Shown in pieces: positions 31,581 through 39,538 of a stretch of DNA of 39,538 nt (positions are counted from its first letter, which is position 1; the number at the start of each line of letters is the position of its first letter). Source of the DNA: a virus; the IMG/VR virus record IMGVR_UViG_3300025732_000098, positions 1-39,538 of that record. One strand, given 5' to 3'. The notes below the pieces were generated by a model. The model was not told the DNA's origin and searched no databases. It saw nothing but the letters and a program-made list of their open reading frames with translations. The position numbers and the translations under genes were made by a program.

Positions 31581-32633
31581 ATGCGATTTCATATCGTAAG
31601 TCTGCCTCATACGCAGACAACTTTAGAATATACATCTTGTGCGTTTACCGAGAAGGTAAGACGCTTTGCAATGATGATGCATTCTTTAGGACACGAAACC
31701 TTCCTGTACTCTGGAGAACAGAATACAGTACAGGTGACAGAACACATATCTTGCATCTCTGATACTATGAGACTTGAGTCACTAGGTGGTAAGCACTATA
31801 CAGAAGGTTCCTTTGATGCGACCCTGCCTCACTGGAAGTACTTCAACTCTGCAGTAATCAATGAGATAGAAGAGCGGATACAGCCTAAAGACTTCATCTG
31901 CCTGATTGGTGGATATAGTCAAAAGACTATAGCCGATGCTTTCCCTAATCATATCTCAGTAGAGTTCGGCATAGGATACCCTGGCACATTTGCTAACTTT
32001 AGAGTCTTTGAGTCTTATGCTTGGATGCATAGTATTTATGCTCAGCATAACCTAGCCTCAGCAGTTGATGGTAAGTTCTTTGATGCAGTTATTCCTGGCT
32101 ATCTAGAGCCCCATATGTTCCCACTACAGGAGCAGAAGGAAGACTACTACCTATTCATCGGCAGACTGATAGACAGGAAGGGCTACCGTATAGCCCAAGA
32201 AGTTTGTCAAGCACTTGGTAAACGGCTGATAATTGCTGGTGCTGGCCCTCAAGAGGGCTACGGAGAGTTTGTTGGAGTAGTTGGTCCAGAGGAACGGGCA
32301 AAACTTTATGGTGGGGCAATAGCAACTTTTGTGCCTACGTTGTATATAGAACCATTTGGCAATGTAGTTATAGAGTCCCATATGTGTGGGACCCCAACTA
32401 TTACTACTGACTGGGGTGCTTTTACTGAGACTAACATTGAAGGGCTGACAGGATTCAGGTGTAGAACCTTTAAGGAATTCTGTGAGGCTATAGAGAAGGT
32501 TAAAGAACTTAGCCCAGTAGAGATACGCAACACAGCAGTAAATAAATATTCACTAGAAGCAATCGCTCCCCTATACGAGAAATACTTCAGAAGGTTAGAA
32601 ACCCTCTGGGGTGACGGCTGGTACGAAAGGTAA
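31581..32633 (+). CDS. GT-B glycosyltransferase (family 4-like)
   Basis: This 350-residue protein shows the GT-B order. An N-terminal domain includes EFGIGYPGTFANFRVFES. A C-terminal Rossmann domain has YLFIGRLIDRKGYRIAQEV, then LIIAGAGPQEGY and EPFGNVVIESHMCGTP (the family E-x7-E region). AAAGGGGACAC precedes the ATG. It probably transfers sugar to a virion or host surface target. Together with the GT-A gene it flanks the collagen-like fibre gene. Confidence 0.85.
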   Translation: MRFHIVSLPHTQTTLEYTSCAFTEKVRRFAMMMHSLGHETFLYSGEQNTVQVTEHISCISDTMRLESLGGKHYTEGSFDATLPHWKYFNSAVINEIEERIQPKDFICLIGGYSQKTIADAFPNHISVEFGIGYPGTFANFRVFESYAWMHSIYAQHNLASAVDGKFFDAVIPGYLEPHMFPLQEQKEDYYLFIGRLIDRKGYRIAQEVCQALGKRLIIAGAGPQEGYGEFVGVVGPEERAKLYGGAIATFVPTLYIEPFGNVVIESHMCGTPTITTDWGAFTETNIEGLTGFRCRTFKEFCEAIEKVKELSPVEIRNTAVNKYSLEAIAPLYEKYFRRLETLWGDGWYER

Positions 32634-32636
32634 AAT

Positions 32637-33539
32637 ATGGCAACCCTGAAAGATATGATAGATGAGGTACGCAGTAACCTTGCTGGTTATACAATGCGAC
32701 AAGACCGCATCACATACCTTACTAACCCAACAGGCATAACAACTACAAGCACATCTATTGTTGTTGGCTCTGCTACTAACCTAGCCAAAGGTGTCATTGA
32801 GATTGATGACGAATTAATTTGGATTGATTCTTTTGACAAGGCTACAAACACAATGACAGTAATCCCTGGCTTTGGCCGAGGGTTTCAGAACACAGACCCA
32901 GCCCCACACGCTCAGTATGCTCAAGTAACCTTAGCCCCTACCTTTCCACGTAAAGTAATTAAGCAAGCAATTAACGACACAATAGTTTCTACTTTCCCTA
33001 AACTATTTGCAGTCGCTAGTTATACATTTACCTTTGATGGTGCTAAAACAACCTATGCCCTACCAGATGACGTAGATAAGATTTTAACTGTTACTTGGGA
33101 GACTGTTGGCTCCACTAAAGAGTGGCTACCAGTTAATCGCTGGAGACCTGACACTGCAGCAAATTCAACTGCGTTTAACTCTACTGCTACTATCTCTATC
33201 TTTGACCCTATTACCCCAGGTAGAACTGTTCAGGTAGTTTATACAACTGAACCTAACACTTTAGATTCTAGTTCTGAAAACTTTGCAGATGTTACTGGTC
33301 TACCCGAGTCAGCCCGTGATGTAATCATTATGGGTGCTGCTTATCGCCTAGTCTCATATATTGATATTGGCAGACTAAATCTTACCTCTGCTGAGTCTGA
33401 TGCAGCCGATAGTCGTATCCCATCTAATGCTTCTGCTACCGCTTCTAGATTGTTCTATGGTCTATATCAACAAAGACTTGCTGAAGAAGCAGGTAAGTTG
33501 ATTGACAAGTATCCAGTCCGTCCACACTACACACGCTAA
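32637..33539 (+). CDS. Tail/adaptor-like structural protein
   Basis: This 300-residue protein starts right after the glycosyltransferase stop. An N-terminal helix (ATLKDMIDEVRSNLAGYTM) is followed by a beta-rich domain with GFGRGFQNTDPAPHAQYAQV and VKQAINDTIV segments, then a C-terminal helical part. The N-terminal helix plus beta-domain layout resembles connector or neck proteins. The evidence is suggestive only. Confidence 0.6.
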   Translation: MATLKDMIDEVRSNLAGYTMRQDRITYLTNPTGITTTSTSIVVGSATNLAKGVIEIDDELIWIDSFDKATNTMTVIPGFGRGFQNTDPAPHAQYAQVTLAPTFPRKVIKQAINDTIVSTFPKLFAVASYTFTFDGAKTTYALPDDVDKILTVTWETVGSTKEWLPVNRWRPDTAANSTAFNSTATISIFDPITPGRTVQVVYTTEPNTLDSSSENFADVTGLPESARDVIIMGAAYRLVSYIDIGRLNLTSAESDAADSRIPSNASATASRLFYGLYQQRLAEEAGKLIDKYPVRPHYTR

Positions 33540-33548
33540 GGAAAATAA

Positions 33549-34472
33549 ATGGCCCGTAAATTCTCAAGCATAAGTACGCAAACTACTTTATCAGCAGGTA
33601 TTTCTAATACTGCTACCACTATGACTGTGGCTACAGGTACTGGTGCTGCTCTTCTTGGCGGAGTGACACTAGGTGCTGGAGCAGTTGACCAATTCACAGT
33701 AGCCATTGACCCAGATACGGCATCTGAAGAAATTGTTTTTGTCACTGGAGTTACTTCAGATACTTTAACTATTGTCCGTGGCCGAGCAGGTACTTCCGCT
33801 ATTACCCACTCAGGTGGTGCAACAGTTAAGCACGTGCTAACTGGCGATGACCTAACATACTTTGATACCACAGTATCTGCTGCAGTAACCGCTACTGGTA
33901 CAGCAACGTTAACTAATAAGACTATTGCCCTAGGTTCTAATACAGTATCTGGAACAAAAGCCCAGTTCAACACAGCAATGACCGATGCTGACTTTGCTAC
34001 CCTTGATGGCACAGAAACTTTAACTAATAAGACATTAACAAGTCCTATTATAAATACTGCTGCTGCTAACTATGCTACCTTTAAAACACCGCAGGAAATT
34101 ACTACAGTCTCAGCAACTGCTGCTACTGGAACGATTGCCTATGATACCAAGACTCAGGGCATCTTGTACTACACATCTGATGCCTCCGCTAACTGGACAG
34201 TTAACTTCCGTGGCGATAGCAGCACAACTCTAGCCTCTTTGATGGATGTAGGCGACTCTCTTACAGTAGTATTCCTAGTAACCCAAGGAACCACAGCCTA
34301 CTATAACTCTGCAGTTCAGATTGATGGTACATCTGTCACGCCTAAGTGGCAGGGTGGCTCAGCACCTACTTCTGGCAATGCTTCAAGTATTGATGCTTAC
34401 TCTTACACAATCATTAAGACCGCAGCAACACCAACATATACAGTGTTTGCTTCACAAGCGAGGTTTGCATAA
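33549..34472 (+). CDS. Tail-fibre-type structural protein
   Basis: This 307-residue beta-rich, Thr/Ala-rich protein contains the TLTNKT(I/L) motif twice (TATLTNKTIALGSNTVSGTK and ETLTNKTLTSPIINT), a well-known fibre repeat. AAGGAAAATAA precedes the ATG. It lies among other fibre and tail genes and probably forms part of the host-binding apparatus. Confidence 0.7.
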   Translation: MARKFSSISTQTTLSAGISNTATTMTVATGTGAALLGGVTLGAGAVDQFTVAIDPDTASEEIVFVTGVTSDTLTIVRGRAGTSAITHSGGATVKHVLTGDDLTYFDTTVSAAVTATGTATLTNKTIALGSNTVSGTKAQFNTAMTDADFATLDGTETLTNKTLTSPIINTAAANYATFKTPQEITTVSATAATGTIAYDTKTQGILYYTSDASANWTVNFRGDSSTTLASLMDVGDSLTVVFLVTQGTTAYYNSAVQIDGTSVTPKWQGGSAPTSGNASSIDAYSYTIIKTAATPTYTVFASQARFA

Positions 34473-35867
34473 ATGGTACCATTACTATCTGCATATCCTG
34501 GCGCTAGAGGTTATGGACACTTTCTTCCACTAGGTGGTAAAAGTTATTTAGCAGTTGAATATCAAAGCGAAGCAAATAAATATATTTATTTGTGGACTGC
34601 TGCTAGTGATACTGATGGCAATTTATATTTTCCTGGAATGTATAGCGAGAACGTTAGCCCTACTACTAACGCTGCTGCAATTGCATATAGTAAAGTTCCA
34701 GAAAGAACATATTCTAAAGTATTACTTGAAACAGGCAACGCTTTATACACGAGTATTTTATTTTACGCGGGCGATGTAGATTCTAGTGGCAATCTTTATG
34801 CAGTTGGATATGTCAATATTAATGGAGCAGTAAAGGCTGTTGTTGCTAAATACAATTCTAGTGGAGTATTGCAGTGGCAAAAACGCCTCGGCTCCAGTGA
34901 CGCTTCTTATTTTTTTGGAGCCAAAGTGGCGCCTAATGGAAAAATATATTTGTCTGGCTATATATCAGATGTTGGATATAATAAAGTAGCAGTAATTCAA
35001 ATAGATGATGCTGGCGCAATACAATGGCAAAAGTATTACTGGGCTGACCAAAATGGTAGCGATTCTAGTATCGCACCTGCCATAGATGTAGACTCTGACA
35101 GCAATGTTTATGTAGGCCACTATTCTTATTATTTTCCAGGTGGGTCATTAATTGCTAGAAATATAGTTACCAAATTTAATTCTTCGGGAACCGAACAATG
35201 GTCAAAACAAATTAATCCTAATGGTACCAGTATGAAAGGATTGTCGGTTTCTAGTTCAAATATAGTCCACGTATTATATACATCAGGTGGTGCACCAGGA
35301 TACGCTTATTTAGCAAGATTAGATACCAGCGGAGCATTAACTGGCAACCAAAGAAAAATCTATGGAGATAATTTGGAAATATGGATGGGGTGTGATGATG
35401 AAGATGGTGATATATATCTTGCTGGATATAACGATTTTAATAGCAATCCAAGTGTTACCGACTTCAAGTCAGTAATTATTAAATATAACTCTTCAAGCAC
35501 GATACAATGGCAAAGAAGTTTGTCTTGGATTAGTAGTACATATTCAGAATATTCCCGCATTTCATCTAAAGCAAAAGATGTTTTTACTGTGACTGCTTAT
35601 CACGGTAACCCTGATTATGGAAACCGAAATGCTAGCCTGATAGCAACACTTCCAAAAGATGGAAGCAAGACTGGTACTTATACCGTTGGAACTAGTCCAT
35701 CTTTTGAATATACTTATGAATCTTCTAGCCTATCTGAATCAGACGCAACTGAAGAAATAACAGTTAGTAGTTTTAGCAACGTTTACTCAAGCGCCAGTTT
35801 TTCATTTGTAACCCTTGAGGGTACAGATGATACTGGATTTACATCTAGTGTAGTAAAGGTGATATAA
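34473..35867 (+). CDS. Beta-propeller-like tail protein
   Basis: This 464-residue protein carries repeated blade-like units of the form 'KYNSSGxLQWQKRL ... xGxIYLxGY' (for example around 123-165, 170-210, 228-260, 272-310 and 318-345). They are typical of delta-60/PQQ-like propellers. Such proteins bind surface glycans or proteins. It sits between fibre genes. AT-rich and Ser-rich codon use sets it apart a little from its neighbours, which may mark horizontal exchange. Confidence 0.65.
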   Translation: MVPLLSAYPGARGYGHFLPLGGKSYLAVEYQSEANKYIYLWTAASDTDGNLYFPGMYSENVSPTTNAAAIAYSKVPERTYSKVLLETGNALYTSILFYAGDVDSSGNLYAVGYVNINGAVKAVVAKYNSSGVLQWQKRLGSSDASYFFGAKVAPNGKIYLSGYISDVGYNKVAVIQIDDAGAIQWQKYYWADQNGSDSSIAPAIDVDSDSNVYVGHYSYYFPGGSLIARNIVTKFNSSGTEQWSKQINPNGTSMKGLSVSSSNIVHVLYTSGGAPGYAYLARLDTSGALTGNQRKIYGDNLEIWMGCDDEDGDIYLAGYNDFNSNPSVTDFKSVIIKYNSSSTIQWQRSLSWISSTYSEYSRISSKAKDVFTVTAYHGNPDYGNRNASLIATLPKDGSKTGTYTVGTSPSFEYTYESSSLSESDATEEITVSSFSNVYSSASFSFVTLEGTDDTGFTSSVVKVI

Positions 35868-36181
35868 TGTCTTTATATATAAACACAGAAACTGGTGAGT
35901 ACCCACGTCATATAGGTGATGTTGAATTAAATCCTGATTTGCCCTGGGCTACTGTTCAGGCTACAACTCCGCCAGAGTTGGGCCCTCTACAAATCCTAAA
36001 AGAACTACCACCCGAATTAGTGGATGGGATTTATTATCAACGCTGGGATATCTTGACATTTACCCAAGCCGAATGGGATGAAAAAGAAGCAAATAGGATA
36101 GCAGTACTAAGCCAACGGCGACGAGGACTAGAATCAGAAATAATTCAAATTCCACCAGCACCAGTAACTGAAGGAGAATAA
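35867..36181 (+). CDS. Small tail-assembly-like protein
   Basis: This 104-residue protein begins in a TAATG overlap and has a Pro/Trp-rich N-terminal region (NPDLPWATVQATTPPELG) and a helical acidic C-terminal half (FTQAEWDEKEANRIAVLSQR). The pattern resembles short tail-fibre assembly chaperones. It ends in a TAATG overlap. No family was recognised with confidence. Confidence 0.55.
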   Translation: MSLYINTETGEYPRHIGDVELNPDLPWATVQATTPPELGPLQILKELPPELVDGIYYQRWDILTFTQAEWDEKEANRIAVLSQRRRGLESEIIQIPPAPVTEGE

Positions 36182-38157
36182 TGGCCCCGTACGGCGACGA
36201 CATTACAGATGAGTTACCCTATGTACTTTCTAATCCAGTAACCCTTGCAACCTTTGCAAATACTGGTGAAGCCTATGATATGGCAATTAATGGGCAACCA
36301 TTTTTTATGTATGTTAATGATGAAACTCCCTACCGCCGACAGACAGCACCATATCGTAAGCAACAGATTGACCAGAGCAATGAGCCTGGTGAGCAGACGC
36401 TTACTGGCTGGTGGATACGAAGCCAGTCTTCTTTTCACGGTGGTTCTGGTATTAAGTATTACGACCCATCAGTTGGTGAGACTGTAGCCTACAGATTTAC
36501 AGATAGCCGTGGTGTTAATGTCTGGGACAAGGGTAGAGTAACTTTGTTACGCTCTTGTGTTGAGGGCCATAACATTACAGAGCAATCGTATTCTTCTGGC
36601 AGAACAGCCCAACATATGCGCTCTATTGTTTGGGGTTCAACTGGTGGCATATTGTTACTGGATGGTTATGATGTAGATAAGATTGATACAGCAGGAACTG
36701 TAACTCACTTTATTGATTACAACGCTGGTGTTGGTGTATATCCTGTCTACTCTATCTGTGATGATGGAACTTATGCATATTGGATAACTAATGCTACCTC
36801 TGGTGGTACTACAAAATTAACTGTATATAAGAAACCACTTAGTGGTTCTGCTGCTGATACCTCTGATGAGGTAAAGATGTTTGATGCTACTGGACAAATC
36901 TCTAATGCAGTTATGGAATACGTCAAAGAACGTATTATGCTTTGTGCTGATAATAAAATCTATGAGTTCTCCCCTGCATCTACAACCCTACCTAGTCCTA
37001 TTTATACCCATCCATCTACCACTCATACATTTACATCTATAGCAGCATCAGGCTCAGCCATATATGCAGCAGGATTTAATGGTAATCAGTCAACTATTAT
37101 TAAGTTTACTGTGGATTCAGACGGTACTTTGCCTACCCTTACTAGTGGTGTGGTAGCAGCAGAGTTCCCATCTGGTGAAAAAGTGCATCGTATTTTCTAC
37201 TATCTAGGCTATATGATGATAGGAACCTCTGAAGGTATCCGTGTTGCTTTGGTCAATGATAGTGACGGAAGTATTGCTTATGGTCCACTAATTGTAGAAA
37301 CAACCCAGCCTTGCTATGACTTTGCTGCAAAGGATAGGTTTGTTTGGTGTGCTGCTAGTGTGGCTGATAGTCCTGGTTTAATTCGTATTGACCTTGGCTA
37401 TGAAATATCTCCACTTAGATTTGCATACGCTAATGATGTTTACTATCCATCAGTTACTGGTAATAAAACTACTGGCTGTGCTTTCCTAAATGGCACGGAT
37501 AGAATTGCTTTCTGTACTGAAAACAATGGTAGCACTAATGGCTATGTCTACTCCGAGTCTGCATCGGTCTTGCTTTCTTCTGGCTATATAACTACTGGAA
37601 ATATTAGATACTCAACCCTTGAGGGTAAGGTCTTTAAACTCTTAAAGTCCCGCATAGATAACACATACGGCTCACTAAACATAGCCAGCATAGACTATAC
37701 AGGCACAGAGTTTAATATCGGCACATTTGCCGAGGGAGATTTCACTCCCGAGGTGTCAGTCTCATACCCGCAAGGCACACAGGAATATCTATCCTTTAAG
37801 TTTACTATCAACAGATACTCCAGCGACACAACTAAAGGTCCTACCTTCACGGGCTACCAACTAAAAGCCCTGCCAGCAGTACCACGTCAACGTATTATCC
37901 AGTATCCACTGGCTTGTTATGACAGAGAGACAGACAAGTTTGGTGTTCAGATTGGATACGAAGGCTATGCCTACGAAAAACTAACCGAGTTAGAGACACT
38001 AGAAAACTTAGGTGACTCTATTAGGGTAGAAGATTTTAGAACTGGTGAGTCATATATTGGTCTCATTGAAGAAGTAACATTTGTAAACCGCACACCAACT
38101 GACAAGCGTTTCTCTGGTTTCGGAGGAATTGTGCTAGTCAGCGTTAGAACACTATAA
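36181..38157 (+). CDS. Large tail structural protein
   Basis: This 658-residue beta-rich protein starts in a TAATG overlap. Its N-terminal region (FFMYVNDETPYRRQTAPYRK, then LTGWWIRSQSSFHGGSGI) resembles tail proteins I recall from other actinophages. A middle part of repeated short beta segments suggests a propeller, and its C-terminal region ends in a small beta domain. It may form the tail hub or tube of a short-tailed particle. Function is inferred from size and position. Confidence 0.65.
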   Translation: MAPYGDDITDELPYVLSNPVTLATFANTGEAYDMAINGQPFFMYVNDETPYRRQTAPYRKQQIDQSNEPGEQTLTGWWIRSQSSFHGGSGIKYYDPSVGETVAYRFTDSRGVNVWDKGRVTLLRSCVEGHNITEQSYSSGRTAQHMRSIVWGSTGGILLLDGYDVDKIDTAGTVTHFIDYNAGVGVYPVYSICDDGTYAYWITNATSGGTTKLTVYKKPLSGSAADTSDEVKMFDATGQISNAVMEYVKERIMLCADNKIYEFSPASTTLPSPIYTHPSTTHTFTSIAASGSAIYAAGFNGNQSTIIKFTVDSDGTLPTLTSGVVAAEFPSGEKVHRIFYYLGYMMIGTSEGIRVALVNDSDGSIAYGPLIVETTQPCYDFAAKDRFVWCAASVADSPGLIRIDLGYEISPLRFAYANDVYYPSVTGNKTTGCAFLNGTDRIAFCTENNGSTNGYVYSESASVLLSSGYITTGNIRYSTLEGKVFKLLKSRIDNTYGSLNIASIDYTGTEFNIGTFAEGDFTPEVSVSYPQGTQEYLSFKFTINRYSSDTTKGPTFTGYQLKALPAVPRQRIIQYPLACYDRETDKFGVQIGYEGYAYEKLTELETLENLGDSIRVEDFRTGESYIGLIEEVTFVNRTPTDKRFSGFGGIVLVSVRTL

Positions 38158-38167
38158 GGAGCCAGAG

Positions 38168-38371
38168 ATGACCCCCGCCGATTGGGCAGCAGTTGCCGTA
38201 GCAGTAACCACCATAGTAGCAAGTTTTGCAGGAGCAGTAAGGTGGCTAGTAAAACATTACCTTGCCGAACTAAAACCCAATGGTGGGTCATCAGTTAAAG
38301 ACCAACTAAACCGTCTTGAAAAAGAGTTTGAAATAGTTAAGGACTTGGTAATAGAACTAGTAAGAAAGTAG
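38168..38371 (+). CDS. Small membrane protein, holin-like
   Basis: This 67-residue protein has one N-terminal hydrophobic helix (about 4-28, WAAVAVAVTTIVASFAGAVR) followed by a C-terminal coiled coil (about 40-66, VKDQLNRLEKEFEIVKDLVI). AAGGAG precedes the ATG. The make-up matches single-span holins or antiholins of actinophages. It is near the endolysin but separated from it by the methyltransferase gene. Confidence 0.65.
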   Translation: MTPADWAAVAVAVTTIVASFAGAVRWLVKHYLAELKPNGGSSVKDQLNRLEKEFEIVKDLVIELVRK

Positions 38372-38377
38372 GGGATA

Positions 38378-38956
38378 GTGAAGGCAGATAAATTTCCGAA
38401 ATGGTTTGAAGATAACAACACTATAGGTGACTTTGAAAGAATGCTTACCCCATTAAAGGGTAAGAAAAACCTGAAGTTCCTACAGATAGGAGTCTTCACT
38501 GGCAATGCATCTGCTTGGCTATTAAAGAATATCCTGACCGATGCTAGTTCTGTGCTGGTAGATGTAGACCCTTGGTGTGGCAATCTACAGCACGAATCTG
38601 TTTATGACTGGGCTGAAGTAGAAGCAGCCTATGATGAGCAGATAAAACCATATAGCAAGAAAGTCCACAAACATAAAGCATTCAGCAAAGAGTGGCTAAC
38701 CAAACACCGTGATGGTGACTTTGATTTTATCTACATTGATGGTGACCACCTACTAGAATCGGTAACCTCTGATGCTGAACTGTCTTGGGGACTGTTAAAA
38801 TCAGGTGGCATTATGGCCTTTGATGACTATGAGTGGGACCATCCAGATGGGACTGACAAGAATCCTAAGCCAGCAATAGATACCTTCTTAGCAAAACATA
38901 GGGATAAGTTAGAAATCCTACACAAAGGATGGCAAGTATGGATAAGGAAGAAATAA
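38378..38956 (+). CDS. Class I SAM methyltransferase
   Basis: This 192-residue protein starts at GTG. It has motif I (FLQIGVFTGNAS, about 34-45), an acidic residue after strand 2 (VLVDVDPW, D62/D64), and a FDFIYIDGDH segment (about 116-125) typical of methyltransferase family 24. The target is unknown: a sugar on the fibre or host polymer, or a protein, is more likely than DNA. It lies between the holin-like gene and the endolysin gene, an odd place. Confidence 0.8.
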   Translation: MKADKFPKWFEDNNTIGDFERMLTPLKGKKNLKFLQIGVFTGNASAWLLKNILTDASSVLVDVDPWCGNLQHESVYDWAEVEAAYDEQIKPYSKKVHKHKAFSKEWLTKHRDGDFDFIYIDGDHLLESVTSDAELSWGLLKSGGIMAFDDYEWDHPDGTDKNPKPAIDTFLAKHRDKLEILHKGWQVWIRKK

Positions 38957-39535
38957 ATGAAAGCCAAAGTTGTGAAGGTGGCCAGCCCTGCGGCTACTGC
39001 TGCTCTTCGTCAGGCGACGAAGTTGTGGCCCAAGCGCAAGAAAGCGTCAGACGGATTGTTGCCTTCATTGGCACATCTCAAGCAGAACCCCAATTCGGAC
39101 CACAATACTGGGCTAGCAGTAGACATAACACACGACCCTAAGAATGGGGTAGATGGTAAGGAAATCTTTGAGAAGTTAAAAAAGGATAAACGGGTCAAGT
39201 ACCTGATATTTAATGGAAGGATATGGGAGCGTGGAAGAGGGGAAAAAACTTACACTGGTAGTAATCCTCACCGCAGTCATATACATATCTCTATTCGTGA
39301 TGGTCACGGTGGCGACACTTCTAACTGGTTCAAGTGGGTAAAGCCTAAAGTTAAAAAGAAACCAGTCAAAAAAGTTACTCCAAAGAAATCAATAAAGAAA
39401 AAACCAGCAACAAAACAAACCAAGAAGAAGCCCAACATAAAGCAGGTAAGAAAGAAATCCATACTGTTGTCCCTCTTCAAGAAAGGCAAGAATGAAAAAG
39501 TTAAACAAGTTAAAAAGAAAAATAAAAAGTCCTGA
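38957..39535 (+). CDS. Endolysin, M15-type peptidase with Lys-rich tail
   Basis: This 192-residue protein carries the D-Ala-D-Ala carboxypeptidase/L-Ala-D-Glu peptidase motifs SDHNTGLAVDI (H49, D56) and HRSHIHI (H108, H110), which bind the catalytic zinc. The peptidase domain ends near residue 125; a 60-residue tail very rich in Lys follows (about 131-192), perhaps contacting anionic wall polymers. The stop lies in the second copy of the terminal repeat. On the circle the holin gene (92-328) starts within this tail in another frame. Confidence 0.88.
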   Translation: MKAKVVKVASPAATAALRQATKLWPKRKKASDGLLPSLAHLKQNPNSDHNTGLAVDITHDPKNGVDGKEIFEKLKKDKRVKYLIFNGRIWERGRGEKTYTGSNPHRSHIHISIRDGHGGDTSNWFKWVKPKVKKKPVKKVTPKKSIKKKPATKQTKKKPNIKQVRKKSILLSLFKKGKNEKVKQVKKKNKKS

Positions 39536-39538
39536 GTT
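39401..39538. repeat. Terminal direct repeat, right copy
   Basis: Identical to bases 1-138. See the left copy; it covers the last part of the endolysin gene and the start of the holin gene. Confidence 0.95.

Noticed and set aside
1-39538. tRNA genes, CRISPR arrays, integrase or repressor, and insertion sequences.
   Set aside because: None was recognised by reading for conserved arms, repeats or motifs. This is by eye, so a divergent tRNA cannot be ruled out.

Overview
The window is a complete tailed-phage genome of an actinobacterial host, assembled as a circle. Positions 1-138 are repeated exactly at 39401-39538, so the unique genome is about 39,400 bp. The host assignment rests on a WhiB-type Fe-S regulator (871-1149), a family essentially confined to Actinobacteria and their phages, and on a secreted cell-wall hydrolase of actinobacterial type. 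The modest GC content suggests a low-GC, possibly freshwater, actinobacterium; that is inference. No integrase, repressor, tRNA, CRISPR array or insertion sequence was recognised, so a virulent lifestyle is the simplest reading.

There are two opposing transcription units. The leftward (minus-strand) unit runs from about 10.8 kb to 0.4 kb. It holds the early and replication genes: a CHC2 zinc-finger/Toprim primase split over two overlapping frames, a RecA/DnaB-like ATPase, a Cas4/RecB-like exonuclease, a Holliday-junction-resolvase-like nuclease, an SSB-like protein, a DUF932 protein, a DUF1599 protein, a sigma-like protein and WhiB. It also carries an unusually dense set of very small Cys-rich (zinc-ribbon-like) ORFs, many of them under 60 codons and chained by ATGA, TAATG or TAGTG overlaps, plus a secreted lytic transglycosylase coupled to a 31-residue membrane peptide. 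No DNA or RNA polymerase gene was recognised.

A 558-bp non-coding region (10768-11325) separates the units and holds inverted repeats and several strong hairpins. The rightward late unit (11326 to the end, continuing into 92-328 on the circle) encodes a terminase large subunit with an N-terminal HTH region, a portal, a 1,804-residue virion protein, scaffold, HK97-type capsid, a run of tiny basic proteins, two glycosyltransferases flanking a collagen-like fibre, tail and adaptor proteins, a methyltransferase, an M15-type endolysin and holin-like proteins. No tail sheath, tube or typical tape-measure series was recognised, so a short-tailed (podovirus-like) particle is plausible but unproven. 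The two units converge on a strong bidirectional terminator (342-382).

Points most worth a second look are the mini zinc-ribbon battery, the early secreted hydrolase with its membrane peptide, the split primase, the hairpin-bracketed SSB-like gene, the structured late leader, a possible pseudoknot ahead of the scaffold gene, and the regularly interrupted collagen fibre lying between two glycosyltransferases.
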